A stretch of DNA of 64,000 nt, taken from Novispirillum itersonii (GTDB lineage: Bacteria > Pseudomonadota > Alphaproteobacteria > Rhodospirillales > Rhodospirillaceae). The position numbers were made by a program, and so were the translations under genes. This document shows positions 34,274 through 43,460 of the stretch, one piece after another. Location: assembly GCF_014205675.1 (NCBI RefSeq), contig NZ_JACIIX010000005.1, positions 62,001 through 126,000 of the forward strand. Direction: 5' to 3'. Positions within the stretch are counted from its first letter, which is position 1. Every line of letters starts with the position of its first letter. The notes beneath the pieces were generated by a model. That model was not told the origin of the DNA, ran no database searches, and was given only the letters and a program-made list of their open reading frames with translations.

Positions 34274-36125
34274 GGGCGGGCAGGTCGAGTGTGAACATCG
34301 CCCCTCCTTCCGGTCGGTTGGCGGCATGGATCTGTCCGCCATGGTCCTGCACGATCCCGGCGGAAATGACCAGCCCTAATCCCAGCCCCTGCCCCGGCGG
34401 CTTGGTGGTGAAAAACGGCTCGAACAGATGCGGCAGGGCCGACGCGGCGATGCCGGGGCCGCTGTCATCCACCTGCACCCGCACCCGGTCGCCGTTCCGG
34501 CTGGCCCGCACCGCAATCCGCCGCTGCGGCTGGCCGTCCACCGCATCCAGTGCGTTGCCCAGCAGGTTGACCAGCACCTGTTCCAGCCGCACCGGATCGA
34601 AGGCGACGCACAGGGCGGGGTCAACCGTGGTCTCCACCTGTGCCCCCAGCCGCCGGGTTTTCTCCGCCAGCAGCGACAGGCTGTTGCCGACCGCCGCAGA
34701 CACCTGCACCGGGGCCGATATGGCAGCCTGCGCGCCCTCCGATACCCGGTCAGATACCCGGTCCGACCGGCGGGCGAAGCCGCGCAACTGGCCGGTGATG
34801 CGGGCCATCCGCTCGGTCAGGGCGGCGATGTGGCTCAGGTTTTCCGTCACCCGCTCCGGCTTGCCCCGGGCGAGAAAGGCGGCGGCATTGTCAGACAGGG
34901 TGCGCAGCGCCGCCAGCGGCTGGTTCAGCTCATGCGCGATGCCGGTGGCAAGCTGGCCCAGCGCCGCCAGTTTGGCCGCCTGCACCAGCCGGTCCTGCGT
35001 CCGGTGCAGATCGGCGTTGGCGGCGGTCAGCTCCGCCGTGCGGGCCGCCACCTCCCGTTCCAGATCCTGCGCCGCCTGTTCCAGCGCCGCCCGGGTCGCC
35101 CGCTGCGCCTGTGCGGTGCGGCGACGCTGGTGGATCAGCAGCCCGGCCAGTGCCAGCAGCGCCGCCGCCGCCGCCCCGCCGCCCCAGCCGACATGCCGGG
35201 CGTGCTGCACCGGGGCCATATCGGTCAGCAGCATCAGCCGCCAGTCGGTGCCCGGCACCGTCCGCGACACCGCCAGAAACAGCGGCCCGCCGCCCCCGCC
35301 GATCCGCAGCACGGCGGCCTCCGGCCCGGCGGCATCGCCCTGCCGCCGCACCTCCAGCGCCCGCAGCGCCACCCGGTCATACTGGCGGGTGGCCTCCAGC
35401 CGGTCCCGCAGGCCATCGGACAGCGGTTCCAGCGTGCGGAAGGCCCAGTCCGGCACCGATGACAGGATGGTCACGCCGTGGCCATCGCTGACCAGCACCC
35501 GGTCAGCCGCCTGCGCCCAGGTGTGTTCCAGCGCCGACAGCGAGACCTTGACCACCACCACCCCGGCGACACCGGCATCCTCCCCGGCCCCCTCTTTTTC
35601 AGCAATCCGGCGGGCGAAATAATACCCGGGCTCGCCGCTGGTGGTGCCGATGCCGTAAAAGCGGCCATAGCCCTTGGTCAGCGCATCGCGGAAATACGGG
35701 CGGTAGGAAAAGTTCATATCAACAAAGCTGGCCGGGCCGCGCCAGTTGCTGGCCGCCTGCGTGGTGCCCTGCGGATCGGTGACATAAACCGCCGCCGCGC
35801 CGGAGGCCGCCGCCACCTGCTCCAGATAGGTATTGGCCCGCTGGCGCAGGGCGTCATCGCCCGGAGAGGCCAGAAGCTGACGCAGGCTGGCGGAATAGGC
35901 GATCACCGCCGGAAGCGTCTCGTGGCGGCCCAGTTCGCTGCGCAGCCCTTCGACATAGACATCGCGGCGCGGTCCGGCCTGTTCGACCAGCTGGATGACC
36001 GCCAGCCGTTCCGCCAGCAGCCCGGCCCCGGCCCCGGCCAGCAGCGCCGCCACCGCCGGACCCAGACAGACCAGACCCCGCCAGACCAGACCGGAGCCCC
36101 GCAGGAACGACACCACAGACAGCAC
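34266..36125 (-). CDS. dctB: C4-dicarboxylate sensor histidine kinase DctB
   Basis: About 619 aa. No ATG fits; a GTG at 36125, just after AAAGGGG, is the most likely start, with GTG at 36116 or 36113 as alternatives. Membrane segment near 15-35, a periplasmic double-Cache sensor (NTYLEQVAAASGAAAVYVTD, NFSYRPYFRDALTKGYGRFY, GTTSGEPGYYFAR) as in DctB, a second membrane segment near 315, a coiled coil, then HisKA with HELNQPLAALRTLSDNAAAF and the ATPase boxes NLLGNALDAV, VDDSGPGI, GQGLGLGLVIS. Confidence 0.88.
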   Translation of the reverse strand: MLSVVSFLRGSGLVWRGLVCLGPAVAALLAGAGAGLLAERLAVIQLVEQAGPRRDVYVEGLRSELGRHETLPAVIAYSASLRQLLASPGDDALRQRANTYLEQVAAASGAAAVYVTDPQGTTQAASNWRGPASFVDMNFSYRPYFRDALTKGYGRFYGIGTTSGEPGYYFARRIAEKEGAGEDAGVAGVVVVKVSLSALEHTWAQAADRVLVSDGHGVTILSSVPDWAFRTLEPLSDGLRDRLEATRQYDRVALRALEVRRQGDAAGPEAAVLRIGGGGGPLFLAVSRTVPGTDWRLMLLTDMAPVQHARHVGWGGGAAAAALLALAGLLIHQRRRTAQAQRATRAALEQAAQDLEREVAARTAELTAANADLHRTQDRLVQAAKLAALGQLATGIAHELNQPLAALRTLSDNAAAFLARGKPERVTENLSHIAALTERMARITGQLRGFARRSDRVSDRVSEGAQAAISAPVQVSAAVGNSLSLLAEKTRRLGAQVETTVDPALCVAFDPVRLEQVLVNLLGNALDAVDGQPQRRIAVRASRNGDRVRVQVDDSGPGIAASALPHLFEPFFTTKPPGQGLGLGLVISAGIVQDHGGQIHAANRPEGGAMFTLDLPAHD

Positions 36126-36251
36126 ACGCCCCCCTTTCCCATGGCAACACCCCCGCCCCCGGCAGAACACCGGGAACGGGGGTGGGCGCAAACCGGTCCC
36201 CGACCATAGCCGCTGACGGCGGCGGGGAAAATACCTGCGTGCCCTGCGGTG

Positions 36252-37628
36252 TTACTCCGCCGGGGCCGGGGGAGCCGCCGGAGCAGCAGCCCGACCAGAA
36301 ACCGGACCAGAAACCGCAGCCGCTTCCACATCACGGGTCGGGTTCGCCAGCTCCCGCGTCAGGGTTTCCGTATCCAGCGCCCCTTCCCACTTGGCGACCA
36401 CCAGCGTGGCAACCCCGTTGCCGATCAGGTTGGTCAGGGCGCGGGCTTCCGACATAAAGCGGTCCACCCCCAGAATCAGCGCAATGGAGGCCACCGGAAT
36501 GTGCCCGACCGTCGCCAGCGTCGCCGCCAGCACGATAAAGCCGGAGCCGGTGACGCCTGCCGCCCCCTTGGAGGTCAGCAGCAGCACCACCAGAATCGAC
36601 AGCTCCTGCCACAGGGTCAGGTCGGTGTTGGTGGCCTGCGCCAGAAAGATCGCCGCCATGGTCAGGTAAATACAGGTGCCATCCAGATTGAAGGAATAGC
36701 CGGTCGGCACCACCAGCCCGACCACCGACTTTTCCGCCCCCAGCCGGTGCAGCTTGTCCATCAGGCGCGGCAGCGCGCTTTCCGACGACGAGGTGCCGAG
36801 CACGATCAGCAGCTCTTCGCGGATGTACTTGATAAAGCGCCAGACCGAAAAGCCGGTCAGGCGGGCGACGGTGCCCAGCACCACAAAGATGAACAGCAGA
36901 CAGGTGGCATAGAAGGCCGCCATCAGCTGCCCCAGCGACAGCAGGGTGCCAACGCCGTACTTGCCGATGGTGAAGGCCATCGCCCCGAACGCGCCGATGG
37001 GGGCCACCTTCATCAGCATGCCGACAATCTTGAAGAACACGACAGAGGCACTGTCGATCATATGCAGCAGCGGGCGGCCCCGGTCGCCCATGGAATGCAG
37101 GCCAAAGGCAAACAGGATGGCGATAAACAGCACCTGAAGGATTTCGCCTTCCGCAAAGGCCCCGACCACGGTGGTGGGGATGATGTGCATCAGGAACGCG
37201 ACGGTGCCCTGATCCTGGGCCTTGGCGGTGTAGGCGGCAATCGCCTTGGTATCCAGCGCGCCGACATCCACGTTCATGCCCGATCCCGGCTGCCACAGGT
37301 TGACCACCAGCAGCCCGATGATCAGCGCCAGCGTGGTCAGCACCTCGAAATACAGCAGGGCCTTCAGGCCGACGCGGCCGACCTTCTTCATGTCTTCCAT
37401 CCCGGCGATGCCGTGGACGACGGTGAAGAAGATGATCGGGGCGATCAGCATCTTGATCATTTTGATGAAGGCATCACCCAGCGGCTTCATGGCGGTGCCA
37501 AGGTCGGGGTAAAAGTGGCCAAGGCCAACCCCGATGACAATCGCCAGCAGCACCTGCGCATACAGGCTGTGATAGATCCGCTTCGGCTTCAGCGCCGCCG
37601 TGGCGCTGCCGGTCATCTGCTGGGCCAT
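36252..37628 (-). CDS. dctA: C4-dicarboxylate:cation symporter DctA
   Basis: 458 aa from the ATG at 37628 (GGAGGGGCGGAG upstream). [40 protein letters not shown], the serine-rich re-entrant loop [15 protein letters not shown] and [20 protein letters not shown] with the C-terminal [20 protein letters not shown] are all DctA landmarks. Imports succinate, fumarate and malate. Transcribed from a recognisable sigma-54 promoter and lies next to dctB and dctD on the same strand. Confidence 0.93.
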   Translation of the reverse strand: MAQQMTGSATAALKPKRIYHSLYAQVLLAIVIGVGLGHFYPDLGTAMKPLGDAFIKMIKMLIAPIIFFTVVHGIAGMEDMKKVGRVGLKALLYFEVLTTLALIIGLLVVNLWQPGSGMNVDVGALDTKAIAAYTAKAQDQGTVAFLMHIIPTTVVGAFAEGEILQVLFIAILFAFGLHSMGDRGRPLLHMIDSASVVFFKIVGMLMKVAPIGAFGAMAFTIGKYGVGTLLSLGQLMAAFYATCLLFIFVVLGTVARLTGFSVWRFIKYIREELLIVLGTSSSESALPRLMDKLHRLGAEKSVVGLVVPTGYSFNLDGTCIYLTMAAIFLAQATNTDLTLWQELSILVVLLLTSKGAAGVTGSGFIVLAATLATVGHIPVASIALILGVDRFMSEARALTNLIGNGVATLVVAKWEGALDTETLTRELANPTRDVEAAAVSGPVSGRAAAPAAPPAPAE

Positions 37629-37695
37629 CTCCGCCCCTCCCGTATTTTTTTCCACTCTCTCCGCCCGGATCGGTCGGGCGGTTTGCCCCGCTATA

Positions 37696-37711
37696 GGCAT
37701 CCGGCGTGCCA
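37696..37711 (-). promoter_or_regulatory. Sigma-54 promoter of dctA
   Basis: On the minus strand TGGCAC-GCCGG-ATGCC matches the -24/-12 consensus TGGCAC-N5-TTGCA with GG and GC at the exact 10-base spacing. It lies 68 bases before the dctA start, as expected for a DctD-activated gene. Confidence 0.75.
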
Positions 37712-37742
37712 ACAGCGGCGGAAGACGGGAAGATTGGCTAAT

Positions 37743-37757
37743 GTTTTGAAACAAAAC
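37743..37757. promoter_or_regulatory. Palindrome upstream of the dctA promoter, possible DctD site
   Basis: GTTTTG-aaa-CAAAAC is a perfect dyad about 32 bases upstream of the -24 box. Position and symmetry suit an activator (DctD) binding site; the identity of the protein is inferred. Confidence 0.45.
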
Positions 37758-37801
37758 GGCTTCGCAGACGCAATAAAATCAGGCGGCGGAGTTGGGTATT
37801 C

Positions 37802-37843
37802 CGGATTTCCGGACGGACCGCCGCCCCGCCGTCCGGAAATCCG
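37802..37843. terminator. Strong inverted repeat after the LysR gene
   Basis: CGGATTTCCGGACGG and CCGTCCGGAAATCCG form a perfect 15-bp stem with a 12-base loop, 62 bases past the stop of the LysR gene. No T tract; likely a transcript-end structure separating it from the dctA promoter. Confidence 0.55.
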
Positions 37844-37905
37844 CACAGCGCCGGGGGCGGTCGGGCGGCGATCAGGCGGCGGGTCGGGGGCTCTCGGGGG
37901 TGTGA

Positions 37906-38769
37906 TCACGCCCCCGTAAGATGCTCCAGCAGCGCCATGGTCAGGGCCGGGTCAAGGCCGTCGGCACTCCACAACCGGATCTGCACCGGCGGCAGCGGCG
38001 GCAACCCATCGGCGGGCGGCAGCGGGCGGCTGATACAGCAGGCGGGCAAAGCGGTGACGGCCAGCCCGGAGGCCACCGCCGCCTCCACCGCCGCCACGCC
38101 GTCGGCTTCCAGCACAATCCGCCATGCCACCCCGGCCCGGTCCAGCGCCGCCAGCATCTGCCGCCGCATCACGCAGCCGTCGGGGAACAGCGCCAGCGGC
38201 AGCACCAGCGGCAAAGGGGCGCAGGGGGGCGGATCGTGCGGCAGGCCCTGCGGCAGCGTGCCGACCCACCGCAGCGGCGTTTCCGTCACCAGCCGCCCGT
38301 CGCCGCCCGGCCCGACCTGCAAGCCCACCACCATCTCCAGCGTTGTGCCCAGCCCCTGCCGCAGCAGACCGGTGGGGCCGGATACCACCTGCACCCGCAG
38401 GTCCGGCCGCTGCCGCGATAGGGCGGGCAGCCCCGGCAGCAGCAGCGCCCCGGCCACCTCATCCGGCGCGCCGATCCGCACCCGCCGGGCCGGAGCCGGA
38501 GCCTGCCGCACCGCCCGCCGCGCCTGCGCCTCCAGCGCCAGAAGCTGCTCGGCAAAGGGGCGGAACCGCTCCCCCGCCACCGTCAGGCTCACCCGGCGGG
38601 TGGTGCGCTCCGCCAGTGCCACGCCCAAGGCCTCTTCCAGCCGCTGCACCTGCTGGCTGACCGCCGCCTGCGTGCGGTTAAGCTGCTCCGCCGCCTGCCG
38701 GAACGACCCCCGCGCCGCCACCGCCAGAAACGCCCGCACCAGATCCAGATCCACCGGTTTTTCCGTCAT
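37906..38769 (-). CDS. LysR family transcriptional regulator
   Basis: 287 aa. HTH at 5-64: LDLVRAFLAVAARGSFRQAA, RTQAAVSQQVQRLEEALGVA and RRVSLTVAGERF. The effector domain follows with RVRIGAPDEVAGALLLP. It does not obviously belong to a named subgroup; its neighbours (dctA, transcribed from another promoter on the same strand, and a small protein gene divergent on the right) do not reveal its target. Confidence 0.87.
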   Translation of the reverse strand: MTEKPVDLDLVRAFLAVAARGSFRQAAEQLNRTQAAVSQQVQRLEEALGVALAERTTRRVSLTVAGERFRPFAEQLLALEAQARRAVRQAPAPARRVRIGAPDEVAGALLLPGLPALSRQRPDLRVQVVSGPTGLLRQGLGTTLEMVVGLQVGPGGDGRLVTETPLRWVGTLPQGLPHDPPPCAPLPLVLPLALFPDGCVMRRQMLAALDRAGVAWRIVLEADGVAAVEAAVASGLAVTALPACCISRPLPPADGLPPLPPVQIRLWSADGLDPALTMALLEHLTGA

Positions 38770-38873
38770 TTTCTTATCACTGAATAAAGATTAATCAGAT
38801 TATCTTATTGATTGAAGCGCGGTATTGCCAAAGGGGCAAGCCTTTTCCTTTCCCCCTCACCGGAGGCCCCGCA

Positions 38874-39113
38874 ATGACCGACCGCCCGCACGCCCCACCC
38901 ACCGAAGACCACCGGGTGTGCTTCGACTTTGCCATCACCTTCACCAACGGCGGCGGCCTTCAGGGGCAGGATTTCCGGCTGGATCTCGACGGCCCCGACA
39001 TTTCCGATGCCGACCTTGCCGCCTATATCGTCCGCGATCTGCGCCTGCTGATGGTCGGCACCGTCACCATCACCAACAAGCGCATCCTCCGCGAAGCCCA
39101 CAAGCGGAGGTGA
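38874..39113 (+). CDS. Small conserved protein of unknown function
   Basis: 79 aa from the ATG at 38874 (GGAGG upstream). VCFDFAITFTNGGGLQGQDF, RLDLDGPDISDADLAAYIVR and DLRLLMVGTVTITNKRIL give a compact alpha/beta protein with no signal peptide. I recall similar short proteins sometimes labelled cyclase, but no catalytic motif is visible, so no function is assigned. Divergent from the LysR gene. Confidence 0.7.
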   Translation: MTDRPHAPPTEDHRVCFDFAITFTNGGGLQGQDFRLDLDGPDISDADLAAYIVRDLRLLMVGTVTITNKRILREAHKRR

Positions 39114-39153
39114 GGGGAGAATGGGGAGTGTGGGGAGGGGGACAGACACGGGG

Positions 39154-39465
39154 CTGCCGCCCCGGCCCCGCCCGGAGGCAGAAGCCTCCGGACCTCCCCT
39201 TTTTCTGCCTGAAAACAGGGGGCGCACCCACGCCATCCCCGCCACCGGCCAGTTCAGGGAAAATCATTTTAAATCAACATGATAGAGAGTTTTCCCTGAA
39301 ACAGAGACCAGTGAAAAATCAACAACCTCTTGAAAATAGACCGCTTTTCAGCAAAAATACCCCTCCGCACCCCTGCGCCGGGCAATCTGTTTCCGCTCTG
39401 TTCTCATCACTCCGTGGAAACACCCCAAAAACATCAGCCTTGCGCAATGGCCTGCAACGGGGTAG
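39154..39465 (+). repeat. CRISPR leader, copy 1
   Basis: 312 bases that end exactly at the first CRISPR repeat and recur at 40359-40660 before the second array (10-base deletion and scattered substitutions). It starts with GC-rich hairpins (CCGGAGGC-agaa-GCCTCCGG at 39172-39191, followed by CCTCCCCTTTTT, terminator-like for the gene to the left) and becomes AT-rich over the last 230 bases, as leaders are. No gene is present. Confidence 0.75.
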
Positions 39466-40279
39466 GTTTCCCCTCATGCCGCTTATCCACGCGGACTGAA
39501 ACTGCCAAGACGTGCCGACAATGTCGCGCGCCTTGTTTCCCCTCATGCCGCTTATCCACGCGGACTGAAACACACAGCGTGTGCATCCGGTAATCGCCGA
39601 TCTTGGTTTCCCCTCACGCCGCTTATCCACGCGGACTGAAACGGCCGATAACAGGGGTTATTCAGGACGGTTAGTTTCCCCTCATGCCGCTTGTTCACGC
39701 GGATTGAAACATTGCGGTAAGCCGCAAGAACCTTCAGCACCTGTTTCCCCTCATGCCGCTTGTCCACGCGGACTGAAACAGGTCGGTGACGTAGTAGTTC
39801 AGGTTCTTGGGAGTGGGTTTCCCCTCATGCCGCTTGTTCACGCGGACTGAAACGCCCCATGGTCACGCACTTCTCGACTTCTTCGGTCCGTTTCCCCTCA
39901 TGCCGCTTATCCACGCGGACTGAAACTTCGAAGAGGATGTTCACGGCATCGCCGTGAGCCGTTTCCCCTCATGCCGCTTATCCACGCGGACTGAAACTGT
40001 TTCTTGCTCCTTATTGGGATAAATGCGAAGTTTCCCCTCATGCCGCTTGTTCACGCGGACTGAAACTTGGGGCGAAAAAAGAAAAATAGGATGTTTGTTT
40101 CCCCTCATGCCGCTTGTTCACGCGGACTGAAACAGGTTAATGTTGTTGAAGAAACGGTCGAAGAAGTTTCCCCTCATGCCGCTTGTTCACGCGGATTGAA
40201 ACTCCTGCCCGGCGCTGGCCGAGGTCGAGAGGGCAGAAGCAAGCCCTCCCTCACGCCACCCGCCCGCGCAGAGGGAAGC
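39466..40279 (+). CRISPR. CRISPR array 1 (12 repeats of 37 bp, the last degenerate)
   Basis: The repeat begins GTTTCCCCTCATGCCGCTT and ends CACGCGGACTGAAAC, 37 bp, at 39466, 39535, 39606, 39674, 39743, 39817, 39890, 39961, 40030, 40097 and 40166; a degenerate copy is at 40243-40279. Spacers are 30-37 bases (40 before the degenerate copy). The repeat can fold CCGC-8-GCGG, and the differences between units (ATCC, GTTC, GTCC) fall in the loop. The leader on the left and decay on the right show plus-strand transcription. The type is uncertain; the GTTTC...TGAAAC ends resemble type III or I repeats. No cas genes are in the window. Confidence 0.95.
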
Positions 40280-40358
40280 CTTGGCTGAAGAGATCAGCCG
40301 CCCCCCCACACTCCCCCGCCCCACCCACCACAAAGCCCGCAGCCGGAGCCCTCCGGGA

Positions 40359-40660
40359 CTGCCGCCCCGGCCCCGCCCGGAGGCAGAAGCCTCCGGACCT
40401 CCCCTTTTTCTGCCTGAAAACAGGGGCCGGACCCACACCATCCCCGCCACCGGCCAGTTCAGGGAAAATCATTTTAAATCAATATGATAGAGAGTTTTTC
40501 CTGAAACAGAGACCAGTGGAGACTCAACAACCCCTTGAAAACAGGCCCCTTTTCAGCAAAAATACCCCTGCGCCGGGCAATTTGTTTCTGCTTTGTTCTT
40601 ATCTCTCCGTGGAAACACCCCAAAAACATCAGCCTTGCGCAATGGCCTGCAACGGGGTAG
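40359..40660 (+). repeat. CRISPR leader, copy 2
   Basis: 302 bases duplicated from 39154-39465, ending directly before the first repeat of the second array. The last 60 bases (from CCGTGGAAACACCCC to GGGGTAG) are identical in both copies, as expected for the part that guides spacer insertion. The intervening 40280-40358 contains the trailer of array 1 and no gene. Confidence 0.75.
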
Positions 40661-41112
40661 GTTTCCCCTCATGCCGCTTGTTCACGCGGACTGAAACAGC
40701 AGTCGATCGAACTCCAGCACCGGAGCCGTCGGTTTCCCCTCATGCCGCTTGCTCACGCGGACTGAAACACGGTGATTGCGGCGTTACGGTCCATGTTATG
40801 TTTCCCCTCATGCCGCTTGTTCACGCGGATTGAAACCATGTAGAGCAGCTTGACGCGCTTGAAGTCGATGTTTCCCCTCATGCCGCTTGTTCACGCGGAC
40901 TGAAACCCAGCAGAGACTTCATGGCAGAAGTCAGGACGTTTCCCCTCATGCCGCTTGTTCACGCGGACTGAAACTCCGCGGTCTTACCGCAGGCCTGAAG
41001 CTGTTGTTTCCCCTCATGCCGCTTGTTCACGCGGACTGAAACGAAGTAGTCCTGCAAGAATGTGGGTACCGATAAGTTTCCCCTCACGCCACCCGCCCAC
41101 GCGGAGGGAAGC
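40661..41112 (+). CRISPR. CRISPR array 2 (7 repeats of 37 bp, the last degenerate)
   Basis: Same 37-bp repeat as array 1, at 40661, 40732, 40800, 40870, 40938 and 41006, plus a degenerate end copy at 41076-41112. Spacers are 31-34 bases and differ from those of array 1. The degenerate copies of both arrays share the ending GAGGGAAGC and the following GAAGCCTTGGCTGAAG trailer, proving duplication of the whole locus. No cas genes nearby. Confidence 0.95.
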
Positions 41113-41304
41113 CTTGGCTGAAGGGTTCAGCCTGTTCCCGCACTCTGCCACCGCACAGTCCGCCGCCGGAGCCGTCCGGGGCGTGAGGCGTTCGCGGGCG
41201 GCCCCGGCCCCGCACACGCCGGGCTTGCCATCCCGGCGGATCGGCGCGATGATCAGCAGGCTTCAGGGCAGGTCGTCCACCCGACCCTCCACTCCCTGTA
41301 GCAG
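41113..41304. other. Gene-free stretch between array 2 and its terminator
   Basis: No reading frame with family resemblance. Apart from the array trailer at its left end and local GC-rich palindromes, I see no recognisable structure. A small RNA ending at the terminator at 41305 is possible but unsupported. Confidence 0.3.
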
Positions 41305-41338
41305 AAACCCGCCCGGTGGATTGGGCGGGTTTATTTTT
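41305..41338 (+). terminator. Rho-independent terminator, likely of CRISPR array 2
   Basis: AAACCCGCCC-ggtggatt-GGGCGGGTTT followed by ATTTTT, a 10-bp perfect stem with T tract on the plus strand. The only upstream plus-strand transcript evident is the CRISPR array. Confidence 0.75.
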
Positions 41339-41423
41339 GGCCGGGATCTGGAGGGCCGGGATCTGGGGGCGGCACACATCCCCCCTGCGGGCATCATCTT
41401 ATTTTCGGATTATTTTCGGAAAA

Positions 41424-41505
41424 CAAAGGGGGTTTGGGGCATCGCCCCAAGCGGGTGCGGGCGGCAGCCCGAGGAAAACAGTTGGGTACGGGCGGCAAGC
41501 CCGGT
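41424..41505. repeat. Dispersed intergenic repeat, copy near moaA
   Basis: AAAGGGGGTTTGGGG, six bases, then CCCCAAGCGGGTGCGGGCGG and CAGCCCG; related copies are at 46619-46712 and 50459-50512. The stem TTGGGGC...GCCCCAA is conserved. Here it lies downstream of moaA. Confidence 0.6.
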
Positions 41506-41553
41506 GAAAAAAGCTCGCCCCCGCAGCTTTCCCCGGCCTTCCCCCCGCCGCCG

Positions 41554-42531
41554 TCAGCCGCCGGTCACGCTCATGTGGCGGGCCACCGCCGGGCGGTGCA
41601 GTCGGTCTTCGAAGAAGTCATGGCCTTTGGGCTTGCGGCCAATGGCCTCGGCGATGGCGTCGGGCAGGCGGGCGGGGTCGGTGCGCAGCACCTTGCGCAG
41701 GTCGGCGCTGTCATCCTGCCCCAGACACATGTACAGCATGCCGGTACAGGTCAGCCGCACCCGGTTGCAGGATTCACAGAAATTGTGGGTCAGCGGGGTG
41801 ATGAAGCCGATGCGCCGCCCGGTTTCCGCCACCGTCACATAGCGGGCCGGGCCGCCGGTCTGATAGGTGCTGTCGGTCAGGGTCCAGCGGGTTTCCAGAT
41901 CGCGCCGCACCGCCGTGAGGGGCAGATAGGTATCGGGGCGGCCGTCCACGCTGCCCATCGGCATGGTTTCGATGAAGGTCAGGTCGAAGCCTTCCTCGCC
42001 GCACCAGCGCACCATGGTATCGAATTCGTCATCGTTGAAGCCGCGCAGGGCAACGGCGTTGATCTTCACCGCCAGCCCGGCCTGCTGCGCCGCCTTCAGG
42101 CCCTTGTGAACGGCGTCGATATCGCCCCAGCGGGTGACGGTGCGGAAGCGGTCCGGGTGCAGGGTATCCAGCGACACGTTGATGCGCTTCAGGCCACAAT
42201 CGGCCAGCTCCTGCGCGAAGCGGGCCAACTGGGTGCCGTTGGTGGTCAGGGTCAGTTCCTGCAATCCGCCGCCGTTCAGGCGCTTGCCCAGCGCCCGGAA
42301 CAGGCTCATCACATTCTTGCGTACCAGCGGTTCGCCGCCGGTGATGCGCAGCTTTTCCACCCCGGCATCAATGAAGGTGCCACACACCTGCTCCAGCTCC
42401 TCCAGAGACAGCAGGTCGGCCTTGGGCAGGAAGGTCATGTCCTCGGCCATGCAATAGGTGCAGCGCAGGTCGCAGCGGTCCGTCACGGAGACGCGCAGAT
42501 AGGTGACGTTGCGGCCAAAGGGATCAATCAC
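41554..42531 (-). CDS. moaA: GTP 3',8-cyclase MoaA
   Basis: 325 aa from a GTG start at 42531 (GGAG in the preceding CCTCCGGCGGAG hairpin). Radical SAM cluster motif [11 protein letters not shown] near 19-29, LRITGGEPL near 62-70, the second cluster cysteines in [20 protein letters not shown] and the C-terminal Gly-Gly (SVTGG) needed for GTP activation. Catalyses the first step of molybdenum cofactor synthesis. No other moa genes adjoin. Confidence 0.95.
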   Translation of the reverse strand: MIDPFGRNVTYLRVSVTDRCDLRCTYCMAEDMTFLPKADLLSLEELEQVCGTFIDAGVEKLRITGGEPLVRKNVMSLFRALGKRLNGGGLQELTLTTNGTQLARFAQELADCGLKRINVSLDTLHPDRFRTVTRWGDIDAVHKGLKAAQQAGLAVKINAVALRGFNDDEFDTMVRWCGEEGFDLTFIETMPMGSVDGRPDTYLPLTAVRRDLETRWTLTDSTYQTGGPARYVTVAETGRRIGFITPLTHNFCESCNRVRLTCTGMLYMCLGQDDSADLRKVLRTDPARLPDAIAEAIGRKPKGHDFFEDRLHRPAVARHMSVTGG

Positions 42532-42646
42532 GCGCCAGCACTCCGCCGGAGGAAGACATACGGAACCGTACCCGTGTAAGCCTAAGGAGGGTTACGGCAT
42601 ACCGCAAGACCCTGCCAGCAGAGAGTGCGACGCGCCTTATCCGGAA
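42532..42646 (-). promoter_or_regulatory. moaA leader with small hairpins
   Basis: 115 bases between moaA and the YkgJ-like gene. The minus strand can form TACGG-tt-CCGTA and CCTCC-ggc-GGAG close to the start, the latter including the ribosome site. I could not fit it to the known Moco riboswitch consensus. Confidence 0.35.
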
Positions 42647-43399
42647 TCAAGCCACGGCAAACGGTTCCAGCGCCCGCAGGGTGGAGACATAATAATCATG
42701 GAAGCGCCGCTGCGCCGGGTCCCCTGCCGTGCGGGCGGCCAGATCGCGCAGCACCGGCCCCTGCTGCCGGGCAAAGGCCGCGATATCCCCGCCCAGACGC
42801 GGCAGGATGCCGGTGAAGGCCAGTGCCAGACGGCCACCGCCGGGGCGTTTGCCCAGAACCTCCAGATCCCGCACCAGCGGGGCGGACTGCGACACCAGCC
42901 GGGTGGCATAGGCACGGATGGTTGCCGCCTGCTGCTCCAGCCGCTGCCGTTCGGCATCAAAATCAGCGCGGTCGAGGATCACCCCGCTGTCATACACCGC
43001 CGGGGCGGCGCGGGAGATATCGCACTGCCAGCCGGGGCGCGGCAGCAGGAACGCGGCCTGATCGGCCTCCTCGCGCCCGGCATAGAACGGCATGGTGCGG
43101 CAGCGCTGCGGTTTGGTGGCGTGGATGCCGCACAGGCCATCGGCGGTCAGTTCCGGGCAGGCCATCTGCTCCGGCAGCCAGACCACGGCCGAGACCTCCA
43201 CCGGCAGCGGCTTTTTCCGCCCGATGGTCACCGTTGCCCCCAGCCGCGCCACCAGCCCGGCAGACGGACTGCCGGGGGGCACCACCGTCCACAGCATCGC
43301 CAGCGGAAACCGCCCGGCATGCTCCAGCGCCTCCTCCAGCAGCAGGGGCAGCAGGCCATGGCAGCATTTTCCGCAGGCTGTACACTGAAAGTGATGAAT
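42647..43399 (-). CDS. YkgJ-type CxxCxxCC zinc/iron-chelating protein with a non-standard start
   Basis: About 250 aa. The family motif, FQCTACGKCCHG, lies at the extreme N-terminus; LCGIHATKPQRCRTMPF is the second cysteine block. The frame upstream has a stop (TAA) and no ATG, GTG or TTG before the motif. AAAGGA lies 9 bases before an ATT (43399) and 3 before a CTG (43405), so an ATT start is the best guess. Annotation programs would start at an internal Met (about 43297) and lose the motif. Role unknown; members resemble lysine-N-methylase and metal-binding proteins. Confidence 0.7.
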   Translation of the reverse strand: MHHFQCTACGKCCHGLLPLLLEEALEHAGRFPLAMLWTVVPPGSPSAGLVARLGATVTIGRKKPLPVEVSAVVWLPEQMACPELTADGLCGIHATKPQRCRTMPFYAGREEADQAAFLLPRPGWQCDISRAAPAVYDSGVILDRADFDAERQRLEQQAATIRAYATRLVSQSAPLVRDLEVLGKRPGGGRLALAFTGILPRLGGDIAAFARQQGPVLRDLAARTAGDPAQRRFHDYYVSTLRALEPFAVA

Positions 43400-43460
43400 T
43401 TTCAGGTGTCCTTTTGTTTGTTAGCCCCTCACACGCCGGGTGCGGGTCCCTGATGCCCCC

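Noticed and set aside
39330-41040. Protein-coding frames across the CRISPR arrays
   Set aside because: Their sequence is the 37-bp repeat translated again and again (PLMPLVHAD, SPHAACSRGLK), so they are artefacts.
41113-41304. tRNA or SRP RNA before the terminator at 41305
   Set aside because: No cloverleaf, CCA end or SRP core sequence could be recognised.
42532-42646. Moco riboswitch before moaA
   Set aside because: Only small hairpins are visible and the conserved core could not be aligned; a covariance-model search would be needed.
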